A DNA stretch of 23,717 nucleotides from Bog-793 sp050014835 (GTDB lineage Bacteria; Actinomycetota; Acidimicrobiia; Acidimicrobiales; Bog-793): positions 1 through 23,717 of the forward strand of contig JBEKCO010000027.1 of assembly GCA_050014835.1 (NCBI GenBank), written 5' to 3'. Of the stretch, positions 1 through 6,835 are shown in pieces. Under the pieces are notes generated by a model. That model saw nothing but the letters and a program-made list of their open reading frames with translations, was not told the origin of the DNA and did not search any database. Position numbers and translations under genes: made by a program. Within the stretch, counting starts at the first letter, position 1. Each line of letters opens with the position of its first letter.

Positions 1-83
1 CCTGCCCGCTGTGCGGCTATCCGCTCGATCCGAGAGGACACGTGTGTCCGAGGAAGAACGGCCACCACGCTCCGCTGACCTGA
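1..83 (+). CDS. DUF3090 family protein, C-terminal end only (partial)
   Basis: Reading from base 3, the frame gives a 26-residue tail that starts CPLCGYPLDPRGHVCP and ends at a TGA at 81-83. A C-terminal CPxCxxPxDPxGHxCP zinc-ribbon-like tail is typical, from memory, of actinobacterial DUF3090 proteins (SCO1663 type), which lie directly before SCO1664-family genes. The next gene here is exactly that family, so context and motif agree. Two CxxC-like pairs probably bind zinc. The rest of the gene lies upstream of the window. Its last 40 bases overlap the start of the next gene, implying one operon with coupled translation. The function of the family is unknown to me. Confidence 0.8.
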   Translation, partial: CPLCGYPLDPRGHVCPRKNGHHAPLT

Positions 84-781
84 CCGAGCCGGAATGGTCG
101 GCGCTCCTCGCGACCGGGGCGATCGAGGTCGTCGGCCGCATGCCGTGGAGCTCGAACGCCACGTTCCTCGTGACGGTGGCCGACCGCCACCGCGTGGCGC
201 GGGCCGTCTACAAGCCCGGAGCCGGGGAGCGGGGTCTGTGGGACTTCCCCGACGGCCTATTCCGCCGCGAGGTCGCGGCCTACCAGCTCGACCGGGTGCT
301 CGGGCTCGGGGCCATCCCCACGACCATCGTCCGTGAGGACGCGCCACTCGGCGAGGGCTCCCTGCAACGCTTCATCGAAGCCGACTTTGCCGAGCACTAC
401 TTCAGCCTGCGCGAGCTCGACCAGCACGGCGCCGCGCTCCGGGCGATCGCCGGCTTCGACCTGCTCGCGAACAACGCCGACCGCAAGGGTGGTCACCTGC
501 TCGTCGACGGCCGCGGGCACGTCTGGGCGATCGACAACGGGTTGTCGTTCCACGTCGACGCGAAATTGCGCACCGTGATGTGGGACTTCGCCGGCGAGGG
601 GCTGCCCGAAGTGATCGTCGCCGGCGCGCGTCGGCTCGCGGCGTCGATCCCCGCCGAGCTCGCCGAGCTGCTGAGCGACGACGAGGTCGCCGCGCTCGCC
701 CGCCGCGCCCGGAGGATCGCGAAGCACCCGCGCTTCCCGGGCCCCACAGCCGAGACGCGGCTGCCATGGCCGCTCGTGTGA
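44..781 (+). CDS. SCO1664 family protein (PI3/PI4-kinase-like fold)
   Basis: 245-residue protein matching the actinobacterial SCO1664 family, which is distantly related to phosphatidylinositol 3/4-kinase-like and HipA-like phosphotransferases. Visible landmarks are YKP (residues 56-58, candidate ATP-binding Lys57), LWDFPDGLFRREVAAY (65-80), a catalytic-loop-like FDLLANNADRKGGH (138-151) and AIDNGLSFH (162-170, candidate metal-binding Asp164/Asn165). The start chosen is GTG 44 because GAGAGGA at 32-38 sits 5 nt upstream. A longer reading from GTG 11 would translate bases encoding the DUF3090 tail. It overlaps the preceding DUF3090 gene, as in other actinobacteria where this pair is conserved. 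The substrate is not established; kinase activity is inferred from fold resemblance only. Confidence 0.85.
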   Translation: MSEEERPPRSADLTEPEWSALLATGAIEVVGRMPWSSNATFLVTVADRHRVARAVYKPGAGERGLWDFPDGLFRREVAAYQLDRVLGLGAIPTTIVREDAPLGEGSLQRFIEADFAEHYFSLRELDQHGAALRAIAGFDLLANNADRKGGHLLVDGRGHVWAIDNGLSFHVDAKLRTVMWDFAGEGLPEVIVAGARRLAASIPAELAELLSDDEVAALARRARRIAKHPRFPGPTAETRLPWPLV

Positions 782-829
782 CCCTTCCCCGGTACGCACG
801 TCGGTACGCGGGCAATCGAGCCTTGGGCC

Positions 830-1258
830 GTGACGAATCTCGACGCCGCCGGGTCGGCGCCGATCCTGGGCGGCGGCGGGCGTCGTTCGCCGTTCGGCCC
901 GACCGTGCGGTTGCACCGCGACGACGCGGCGCGCATCCTCGACGCCCTCTCGCAGGTGGCGGCGGTCACCGCCCCGGCGCCCGGTAGCGGCGCGTGCCCG
1001 AGGATCGGGCGCCTCCTTCGCCTCGCGCAAGTCGCGCTGCACCGAGGCGAGACCGGCGCCGGCGACGACCAGGTGGCGATGGGGGCCAACGTCGCTCTGG
1101 ATCTCGCGGCGGAGTTGCTGGAGTGCGCCGAGCACCTCGGGGCGGCGGGACGCTTCGTCGCGGCCTTCGCGTTGGAGGGGATCGAGGGCCGGCTCCTTGA
1201 GGGGCTGCTCGGCGCGGGGCCCCTCGACGACGGCGTTGCTCCAGGCTCGCAGCGGTAA
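830..1258 (+). CDS. Hypothetical protein, Ala/Leu-rich, helical
   Basis: 142-residue frame from GTG 830 to TAA 1256. I do not recognise the family. Third codon positions are almost all G or C in this frame, and the sequence alternates hydrophobic and charged residues as in amphipathic helices (roughly residues 25-50, 58-75 and 82-130), which favours a real protein over a chance frame. No signal peptide, membrane segment or metal motif is visible. It lies 48 bp after the SCO1664-family gene and its stop codon forms the first bases of the putative msrB -10 box. The opposite strand is also open here but reads as low-complexity Arg/Pro/Ser, so I prefer this frame. It could still be a spurious ORF. 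Confidence 0.5.
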   Translation: MTNLDAAGSAPILGGGGRRSPFGPTVRLHRDDAARILDALSQVAAVTAPAPGSGACPRIGRLLRLAQVALHRGETGAGDDQVAMGANVALDLAAELLECAEHLGAAGRFVAAFALEGIEGRLLEGLLGAGPLDDGVAPGSQR

Positions 1259-1261
1259 TCT
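1256..1261 (+). promoter_or_regulatory. Putative -10 box (TAATCT) of msrB, leaderless
   Basis: TAATCT fits the actinobacterial TANNNT -10 consensus and ends 6 nt before the msrB ATG at 1268, so transcription would start at or next to the start codon. No Shine-Dalgarno sequence is visible. The hexamer overlaps the TAA stop of the upstream hypothetical gene. Confidence 0.5.
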
Positions 1262-1267
1262 CCGCAG

Positions 1268-1693
1268 ATGACCGACAAGACGAAGAACCCGGGGACCGGG
1301 AAGGACCCGAAGGATCTCGACGAGCAGGAGTGGCGCCGGCGGCTCGGTCCCGAGCGCTACCACGTGCTGCGCGAGAAGGGAACGGACCGTCCCTTCACCG
1401 GCGAGTACACCCATCCGGGGCGCGCCGGTGTCTTCCGGTGTGTCGCCTGTGGGAACACGTTGTTCTCGAGCGACACGCAGTTCGACTCCGGCTCGGGATG
1501 GCCGAGCTTCACGGCGCCGGCGACCGGGGACGCGGTCGAGAAGGCGCCGGACCGCAGCCTCGGGATGGAACGGACCGAGGTGACCTGCACACGCTGTGGT
1601 GGCCACCTCGGCCATGTCTTTGACGACGGCCCCGACCCCACCGGGCTGCGCTACTGCATCAATTCGAGCGCGCTGGAGCTCGACGAGCAGTAG
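1268..1693 (+). CDS. msrB: Peptide-methionine (R)-S-oxide reductase MsrB
   Basis: 141-residue cytosolic enzyme that reduces the R-epimer of methionine sulfoxide in proteins, using thioredoxin-type reductants. The catalytic Cys is Cys130 in RYCINSSAL, the family signature. A structural zinc site is formed by Cys58/Cys61 (CVACG) and Cys107/Cys110 (CTRCG). Other conserved blocks are FDSGSGWPSF (72-81) and GGHLGHVFDDGP (111-122). The length is normal for a stand-alone MsrB with no fused MsrA. Start ATG 1268 is chosen because the conserved W22-RRRLGPERYHVLR segment follows at the usual distance and a -10-like TAATCT lies 6 nt upstream, suggesting a leaderless transcript. The role is protein repair under oxidative stress. 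Confidence 0.97.
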   Translation: MTDKTKNPGTGKDPKDLDEQEWRRRLGPERYHVLREKGTDRPFTGEYTHPGRAGVFRCVACGNTLFSSDTQFDSGSGWPSFTAPATGDAVEKAPDRSLGMERTEVTCTRCGGHLGHVFDDGPDPTGLRYCINSSALELDEQ

Positions 1694-1858
1694 CGGGCAG
1701 AACCATGTAAAAGCGTGCGAGCCGGGCACGCGGCCACCGCGGCCCGAGGGATCTTCACGCGACTGCAACGCCGTCGCTGCTGGCCCGTCGCGTGCCCTGG
1801 TCATGATTGGGCGGTGGAGTTCCACCGGGGTTCAACGATCTGGCCCAAAGGTGCGCGT

Positions 1859-2221
1859 GTGGCCTCCGAGGCCGAGACGAGGACCCTCGGCGCGATGGTC
1901 GACCTCGGCGGAGACGCCGGTTCGGCCGACCGGTTCGTCGTCATCGAGTCGTGCCGCAGCACGTGGCTGTTCGACACGGCTGACCGGCGGTTCTGCCGGG
2001 TAGTGCGGAGTAGGTCCAAGCCGTCGGCGGTGCCGACCGAGTGGCGGTCTTACGACCGCCTCGTCGTCGAGGACCACACCGACGCCTTCGTCGTCTTTCT
2101 CGATGCATCGGGCACGCGGTTGCTCCGTTCGTGGCGTCACACCGCAGATTGCGACCACTGCGACGGTGACGTCACCTCGGAGATGTCCCTTGAGGATCTC
2201 CGTCGTGTCACGCGCGCCTGA
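1859..2221 (+). CDS. Small hypothetical protein with C-terminal CDHC motif
   Basis: 120-residue protein that I cannot assign to a named family. It has an alternating beta-rich core (RFVVIESCRSTWLFDT, then LVVEDHTDAFVVFLD and TRLLRSWRHT) followed by an acidic tail with C-D-H-C and a final MSLEDLRRVTRA helix. The two Cys and the His could bind a metal, but that is speculative. GTG 1859 is chosen because AAAGG at 1847-1851 lies 7 nt upstream; ATG 1895 is the alternative and would still keep the whole conserved-looking core. The same frame stays open back to 1715, but that part reads as low-complexity Arg/Ala-rich sequence and is probably untranslated. A strong hairpin follows the stop. Confidence 0.65.
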   Translation: MASEAETRTLGAMVDLGGDAGSADRFVVIESCRSTWLFDTADRRFCRVVRSRSKPSAVPTEWRSYDRLVVEDHTDAFVVFLDASGTRLLRSWRHTADCDHCDGDVTSEMSLEDLRRVTRA

Positions 2222-2255
2222 GCGGCACAACCCGCCGAAGCGAGCCGCCGCGCGC

Positions 2256-2293
2256 CTTCCTCGGCGCCCCCCACAAGGGGGGCGCCGAGGAAG
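2256..2293 (+). terminator. Perfect 17-bp stem with 4-nt loop, probable transcription terminator
   Basis: Arms 2256-2272 and 2277-2293 are perfectly complementary over 17 bp and enclose the tetraloop ACAA at 2273-2276. The stem begins 35 nt after the stop of the preceding hypothetical gene and ends 56 nt before the proteasome-activator ATG. No T-run follows on either strand, so a canonical intrinsic terminator is not met. U-tract-poor hairpins are considered terminators in some high-GC Actinobacteria. It could also act as a processing or stability element. Confidence 0.55.
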
Positions 2294-2337
2294 TCTCCCG
2301 TGAACTGAGCGCGCTGGGCGCCGTACGCGGCCCGTGG

Positions 2338-2343
2338 GACAAT
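2338..2343 (+). promoter_or_regulatory. Putative -10-like box (GACAAT) of the proteasome activator gene
   Basis: GACAAT departs from TANNNT only at the first base and ends exactly 6 nt before ATG 2350, the spacing of a leaderless start. No Shine-Dalgarno is visible in that interval. Confidence 0.35.
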
Positions 2344-2349
2344 CGCGAC

Positions 2350-2847
2350 ATGGCCGACAACGAATCCCCACGCCCTCTGATCGTCGTCACTTCCACCGCG
2401 GACCCCGACGCCGGGCCATCCGGCGACGAGTCGTCGGTCGCGGCCGGCGAGTCGGTCGAACGGCCGGCCAAGGTGATGCGGATCGGCTCGATGATCAAGC
2501 AACTCCTCGACGAGGTGGAGAAGGCCCCGCTCGACGCGGCGAGCCGCTCCCGGATGAAGGAAATTTACGAACGGTCGGTGCGCGAGCTCTCCGACGGCCT
2601 CTCTACTGAGCTCGTCGCCGAGCTCGACCGGCTCGCCCTTCCCTTCGACACCGACGAGCCGACCGATTCGGAGCTGCGGATCGCCCATGCCCAGCTCGTC
2701 GGGTGGCTCGAGGGCCTGTTCCACGGGATCCAGGCCGCGCTGTTCGCCCAGCAGCTCACGGCGCAGAGCCAGCTCGAGGAGATGCGGCGGCGGAGCCTCC
2801 CGGCCGCGGCGAGCGACACCTCCGGGCGCCCGGGGCCGTACCTGTAG
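2350..2847 (+). CDS. bpa: Bacterial proteasome activator Bpa (DUF2587 family)
   Basis: 165-residue homologue of the mycobacterial proteasome activator Bpa/PafE (Rv3780), an ATP-independent dodecameric ring that docks on the 20S proteasome and feeds it unfolded or damaged proteins. The conserved helical core spans about residues 42-146 and includes VMRIGSMIKQLLDEVEKAPLD (42-62), RMKEIYERSVREL and QLVGWLEGLFHGIQAALFAQQ (115-135). The C-terminus is GPYL, close to the GQYL tail by which mycobacterial Bpa activates the proteasome. The N-terminal 40 residues are acidic and probably disordered. It stands alone here, without prcBA, arc/mpa or pafA, so the proteasome genes must be elsewhere. It is isolated from upstream genes by a strong hairpin. 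Confidence 0.93.
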   Translation: MADNESPRPLIVVTSTADPDAGPSGDESSVAAGESVERPAKVMRIGSMIKQLLDEVEKAPLDAASRSRMKEIYERSVRELSDGLSTELVAELDRLALPFDTDEPTDSELRIAHAQLVGWLEGLFHGIQAALFAQQLTAQSQLEEMRRRSLPAAASDTSGRPGPYL

Positions 2848-2883
2848 GCGACATCGGCTCTGGGCCGGGGTCGGGTGGCGCGC

Positions 2884-2889
2884 TATTCT
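2884..2889 (+). promoter_or_regulatory. Possible dnaE -10 box (TATTCT)
   Basis: TATTCT matches TANNNT and lies 80 bp upstream of the dnaE ATG, in an otherwise G+C-rich 122-bp gap. No convincing -35 is seen. If used, the leader would be about 75 nt and would contain the inverted repeat at 2919-2939 and the GGAGG ribosome site. Confidence 0.3.
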
Positions 2890-2918
2890 CCGCGAGGAAC
2901 GAATGACATTCCTGTAGT

Positions 2919-2939
2919 TCATCCACAGACGGTGGATGA
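2919..2939. promoter_or_regulatory. 8-bp inverted repeat upstream of dnaE with near-DnaA-box arm
   Basis: TCATCCAC at 2919-2926 and GTGGATGA at 2932-2939 form a perfect 8-bp inverted repeat around AGACG. The left arm plus the following base (TCATCCACA) differs from the consensus DnaA box TTATCCACA at one position; the right arm, read on the minus strand, at two. It lies 30 bp before the dnaE ATG. It could be an operator, a DnaA-binding site or an mRNA hairpin near the ribosome site. Confidence 0.35.
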
Positions 2940-2969
2940 CGGGTGTGGACGACGTGTGGAGGCGGTCGC

Positions 2970-5900
2970 ATGGCCGGGTCGGGAGACCGCCAGTCCTTTG
3001 TCCACCTCCACCAGCACACCGAGTACTCGATGCTCGACGGCGCGGCGCGTATCGACGACCTCGTAGCCGCGGCGGTCGCCGACTCCCAGCCGGCGCTCGC
3101 GATCACGGACCACGGGAACATGTACGGCGTCCTCGAGTTCTACCGGTCGTGCCACGAGGCCGGGATCTCGCCGATCATCGGCCTCGAGGCGTACATGGCG
3201 CGCAACTCGCGCCACGAGCGCCCGGTTAGACGGGGACGCGTCGACGACACCGGCGGCGAGGCAGAACGGGGCGAGAAGCTCTACTACCACCTGACGGTCC
3301 TCGCCGAGACGAGCGCCGGCTACCGCAACCTCATGAAGCTCTCCTCCGACGCCTACCTCGAGGGCTACTACTACAAGCCGCGGGTCGACTGGGAGCTGCT
3401 CGAACGCCACCACGAGGGGCTGATCGCGACGACCGGCTGCCTCGGCGGGGTCGTCGCCCAGGCGGTCCTTGCCGGGGACACCGCCGGGGCCCGCGAGCTC
3501 GCCGGGCGGCTGCAGGGGATCTTCGGTCCGGACAACCTCTTCGTCGAGCTCCAGGACCACGGGATCGCCGACCAGCGCCGGGTCAACCCGACGCTCGTCG
3601 AGATCGCCCGGGCGATCCACGCCCCGCTGCTCGCGACGAACGACGGCCACTACTGCCGGCGCGGCGACGCCGTCGCCCACGACGCGTTGCTGTGCGTGCA
3701 GACCGGCGCGACGATCGACGACCCGAAACGGTTCAAGTTCGAGGGCGCCGAGCACTACCTGAAGACCGCCGCCGAGATGCGGGCGATCTTCCGGGACCTC
3801 CCGGAGGCCTGCGACAACACCCTCGCCGTCGCCGAACGCGCCCACGTCGAGATCGAGCTCGACAAGCCGACGCTCCCGGAGTTCCCGGTTCCCGCCGAGT
3901 TCGTCGTCGGCACGTACGAGGAGTCGGCGACGGCGTACCTCGCCGACCTGACGACGCGCGGTGCCGTCGAGCGGTACGGGACCCTGCTCCCGGCGGAGGT
4001 CCGCCAGCGGCTCGACTACGAGCTCGGCGTCATCGCCAAGATGGGGTTCTCGGCCTACTTCCTCGTCGTGTGGGACCTCATCCGCCACGCCCGCTCGCTG
4101 AAGATCCGGGTGGGGCCGGGCCGGGGCTCGGCGGCCGGCTGCCTCGTCGCCTACTGCCTGCGGATCGTCGACATCGACCCGATCCGCTACGGGCTCGTCT
4201 TCGAGCGGTTCCTCAACCCGGGCCGCAAGCAGATGCCCGACATCGACATGGACTTCGACGAGCGCTACCGGGCCGAGATGATCCGCTACGCCTCGGAGCG
4301 TTACGGCTGGGACCACGTCGCCCAGATCGTCACCTTCTCCACGATCAAGGCCCGGGCGGCGGTGCGCGACGCGGCGCGCGTGCTCGGCAAGCCGTACATG
4401 GTCGGTGACAAGGTCGCCAAGGCGATGCCGCCGCTCGTCATGGGGCGGGACGCCCCGATGCGTTACTGCTTCGAGCAGGTCGAGGGCCACGAGGACGCCT
4501 ACGTCGCGGCGACGAGCCTGCGGGAGATGTACGCGGCTGACCCGGAGGCGAAGGCCGTGATCGACGTGGCGCGCGGGCTCGAGGGCCTGCGCCGCCAGGA
4601 CGGCATCCACGCCGCGGCGGTGGTCATCTCGAAAGAGCCCCTCACCGAGTACATGCCGATCCAGCGCAAACCCGAGCCTGGGGCCGATCCCGGTGACGCG
4701 CCGATCGTCACCCAGTACGAGATGCACGGGGTCGAGGCGCTCGGCCTGCTGAAGATGGACTTCCTCGGGCTGCGGAACCTGTCGGTGATCGAGACGGCGC
4801 TCGACCTCATCGAGGAGGCGACCGGGAACCGACCCGACATCGATGCGGTCGACCTCGACGACGAGCGCACCTACGAGATGCTGCGCCGCGGCGACTCGAT
4901 CGGGGTGTTCCAGCTCGAGGGCTCGGCGATGCGCACGACGCTGCGCGCTCTGGCGCCGACGTGCTTCGACGACGTCGCCGCCCTTGTCGCCCTGTACCGG
5001 CCGGGGCCGATGGCCGGGAACATGCACCGCGACTACCCGGAGCTGAAGAACGGCCGGATGCCGCCCCGGTACGTCCACCCCGAGATGGCGGAGGTGCTGA
5101 GCGACACCTACGGCCTCATGCTCTACCAGGAGTCGGTGATGCGGGTCGCCGAACGCTTCGCCGGCTACTCGCTCGAGGAGGCGGACAACCTCCGCAAGGC
5201 GTGCGGGAAAAAGGACCGCAAGCTCATCGCCGACGAGCGCGAGAAATTCGTCCAGGGCTGCGTCGCCCGCGGCTACGGCGAGGAGACGGGCACGCGGCTG
5301 TTCGACCTCATCGAGCCCTTCGCCAACTACGCCTTCAACAAGTCCCACGCCTACGGCTACGGGCTTGTCGCCTACCAGACCGCCTGGCTGAAGGCGAACC
5401 ACCCCGTCGAGTACCTCGCGGCGCTGCTCTCCTCGGTGAAAGACGACAAGGACCACACGGCGATCTACCTCGGCGAGTGCCGGAACCTCGGCATCGACGT
5501 GCGGGTCCCGGACATCAACGAGTCGAGCTCGAACTTCACCGCCCGGCGCGGTGCGGGCGCCCGGGGTCCGGGCGTGATCGTCTTCGGCCTGTCGGCGGTG
5601 CGCAACGTCGGCGAGGGGGTCGTCGCCCAGATCGTCGCCGAGCGCGAGAAAAATGGCCCGTTCAGCGACTTCCACGACTTCTGCTGCCGGGTCGACCCGT
5701 TCGTCCTCAACAAGCGCTCGATCGAGTCGCTCATCAAGGCCGGCGCCTTCGATTCGCTCGGGCACCCGAGGAAGGGGCTCTGCCTCGTCTTCGAGGAGAT
5801 CATCGACCACGTGCTCGCCCGGCGGCGCGAGGAGGAGCTCGGGATCTCGACGCTGTTCTCGGTGCTCGCCGAGACGCCGGCGGACGAGGCGGGCGGTCTC

Positions 5901-6575
5901 GACGAGGCGCGCCGCACGATCTCGGACGTCGAGTTCGACAAGTCCGAACGGCTCGCTTTCGAGAAGGAGATGCTCGGGCTCTACGTGAGCGACCACCCGC
6001 TCCTCGGATTCGAGGCGGCGCTGCGGCTGCGCACGGACGCGACGGTCCGGGAGCTGCGCGACCAGGCGACCTCACCGGATGCGCTCGCCGACCTGAGCGG
6101 TACCTCGGTCGTCGTCGGTGGCGTCGTGACCGCCCTCAGCAGGCGGTATACGCGGCGCGGCGAGTTAATGGCCACGTTCGTCCTCGAGGACCTCGAGTCG
6201 GCGATCGAGGTGTTCGTGTTCCCGAAGACGATGGCGGAGCACGGGATGCGGCTCGAGGACGACGCGATCGTCTGCGTGCGCGGCCGTCTAGACATGCGAG
6301 AGGACGTGCCGAAGCTCGTCGCGATGGAGATCACGCGACCCGAGCTCACCCCGGCCGATGAGGCACTCGAGCTGTGCGTGCCGCTCTCGTCGGTGTCCGA
6401 GTCGGTCGTCGCCCGCCTCAAGGAGCTCGTCGTCGAGCATCCCGGTCCGGTCCCGGTCCACATCCACCTCGGGTCCAAGGTCCTGCGCCTGCCGGCGCAG
6501 TTCAACGTCGACCCGCGCGGAGGTCTTGTTGGTGCGCTAAAAGAGCTGCTCGGCGCGAACGCCGTTTCGGCCTAG
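2970..6575 (+). CDS. dnaE: DNA polymerase III alpha subunit DnaE (DnaE1-like)
   Basis: 1201-residue replicative polymerase of the C family, cytosolic, catalysing chromosomal DNA synthesis. Domains in order: an N-terminal PHP domain from FVHLHQHTEYSMLDG (about 10-24) with ITDHGNMYG soon after; the polymerase palm with catalytic Asp424 and Asp426 in PDIDMDFD and Asp597 in KMDFLGLRNL; fingers with FNKSHAYGYGLVAYQTAWLK (about 789-808); helix-hairpin-helix region; and an OB fold around 1045-1110 (VVVGGVVTALSRRYTRRGE). PHP metal-binding His residues look intact, so proofreading by the PHP domain, as in mycobacterial DnaE1, is possible. ATG 2970 is chosen over GTG 2943 because GGAGG at 2958-2962 lies 7 nt upstream. 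The usual clamp-binding QxxLF site seems to be ISTLF (959-963). Monocistronic: a 260-bp gap follows. Confidence 0.97.
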   Translation: MAGSGDRQSFVHLHQHTEYSMLDGAARIDDLVAAAVADSQPALAITDHGNMYGVLEFYRSCHEAGISPIIGLEAYMARNSRHERPVRRGRVDDTGGEAERGEKLYYHLTVLAETSAGYRNLMKLSSDAYLEGYYYKPRVDWELLERHHEGLIATTGCLGGVVAQAVLAGDTAGARELAGRLQGIFGPDNLFVELQDHGIADQRRVNPTLVEIARAIHAPLLATNDGHYCRRGDAVAHDALLCVQTGATIDDPKRFKFEGAEHYLKTAAEMRAIFRDLPEACDNTLAVAERAHVEIELDKPTLPEFPVPAEFVVGTYEESATAYLADLTTRGAVERYGTLLPAEVRQRLDYELGVIAKMGFSAYFLVVWDLIRHARSLKIRVGPGRGSAAGCLVAYCLRIVDIDPIRYGLVFERFLNPGRKQMPDIDMDFDERYRAEMIRYASERYGWDHVAQIVTFSTIKARAAVRDAARVLGKPYMVGDKVAKAMPPLVMGRDAPMRYCFEQVEGHEDAYVAATSLREMYAADPEAKAVIDVARGLEGLRRQDGIHAAAVVISKEPLTEYMPIQRKPEPGADPGDAPIVTQYEMHGVEALGLLKMDFLGLRNLSVIETALDLIEEATGNRPDIDAVDLDDERTYEMLRRGDSIGVFQLEGSAMRTTLRALAPTCFDDVAALVALYRPGPMAGNMHRDYPELKNGRMPPRYVHPEMAEVLSDTYGLMLYQESVMRVAERFAGYSLEEADNLRKACGKKDRKLIADEREKFVQGCVARGYGEETGTRLFDLIEPFANYAFNKSHAYGYGLVAYQTAWLKANHPVEYLAALLSSVKDDKDHTAIYLGECRNLGIDVRVPDINESSSNFTARRGAGARGPGVIVFGLSAVRNVGEGVVAQIVAEREKNGPFSDFHDFCCRVDPFVLNKRSIESLIKAGAFDSLGHPRKGLCLVFEEIIDHVLARRREEELGISTLFSVLAETPADEAGGLDEARRTISDVEFDKSERLAFEKEMLGLYVSDHPLLGFEAALRLRTDATVRELRDQATSPDALADLSGTSVVVGGVVTALSRRYTRRGELMATFVLEDLESAIEVFVFPKTMAEHGMRLEDDAIVCVRGRLDMREDVPKLVAMEITRPELTPADEALELCVPLSSVSESVVARLKELVVEHPGPVPVHIHLGSKVLRLPAQFNVDPRGGLVGALKELLGANAVSA

Positions 6576-6708
6576 CAGGCGGAACCTGCGCCCGCCGGCC
6601 GTCGTGGCGCGGACTTTGCGGCCGGCTCAGCCGGGGCGACACGCCGGGCCGCCGGACGCGATGCGGCGGCGTGGGCCGTCCCCGTGGCGAGCCCTCCCGC
6701 CGTTCCCG

Positions 6709-6714
6709 TAGACT
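6709..6714 (+). promoter_or_regulatory. Possible -10 box (TAGACT) for the GNAT-like gene
   Basis: TANNNT match about 120 bp upstream of the next start codon, in a stretch that also contains the least G+C-rich bases of the gap. No clear -35 motif is seen, so this is a weak prediction. Confidence 0.3.
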
Positions 6715-6745
6715 GGCGATATCCACATCGTTGTGAGCAGGTCTT

Positions 6746-6771
6746 CCGTCTGTGCGTCGGGCGCACGACGG
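6746..6771 (+). other. Leader hairpin, two 5-bp helices with one bulge
   Basis: CCGTC (6746-6750) pairs with GACGG (6767-6771) and GTGCG (6752-6756) pairs with CGCAC (6762-6766), leaving one bulged T and a five-base loop TCGGG. It lies in the putative 5' leader of the GNAT-like gene, about 65 nt before its start. No riboswitch class is recognised; it may be an mRNA-stability or regulatory hairpin. Confidence 0.35.
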
Positions 6772-6835
6772 CGGGCGGCTCGGGTGAGTCGGCCCGCGCG
6801 AGGACTGTAGAGCAGTGAGGGGTTTTGGAAGCGTG

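Larger units (their letters stand above)
6576..6835 (+). other. Intergenic region, 260 bp, with putative promoter and 5' leader
   Basis: I see no gene. Small palindromes lie after the dnaE stop (for example CCGGCT-C-AGCCGG near 6622-6634) that might end dnaE transcription, but there is no T-run. TAGACT at 6709-6714 fits TANNNT and would give a leader of about 115 nt before ATG 6836. The leader contains the bulged hairpin at 6746-6771. Confidence 0.4.

Noticed and set aside
790..809. Direct repeat CGGTACGC at 790-797 and 802-809 between two genes
   Set aside because: Two 8-bp copies with 12-bp spacing are too little to support an operator or attachment site without further copies.
1723..1746. 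Imperfect GC hairpin about 30 nt after msrB, considered as a terminator
   Set aside because: The stem is only 4+5 bp with an asymmetric internal loop and no T-run; such structures are frequent by chance at this G+C content.
257..1825. Minus-strand open frame of about 520 codons
   Set aside because: It crosses the opposite strand of the SCO1664-family gene, the 830 hypothetical and msrB, and reads as Arg/Pro/Gly-rich low-complexity sequence.
2919..2969. Replication origin near dnaE because of the near-DnaA box
   Set aside because: There is a single imperfect box pair, no AT-rich unwinding region, and no dnaA, dnaN or rpmH nearby.
2919..5996. Long open frame of about 1025 codons on the minus strand
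   Set aside because: It lies antisense to dnaE, whose motifs are unmistakable, and its translation is a low-complexity Arg/Val/Asp/Leu-rich shadow typical of high-GC DNA.
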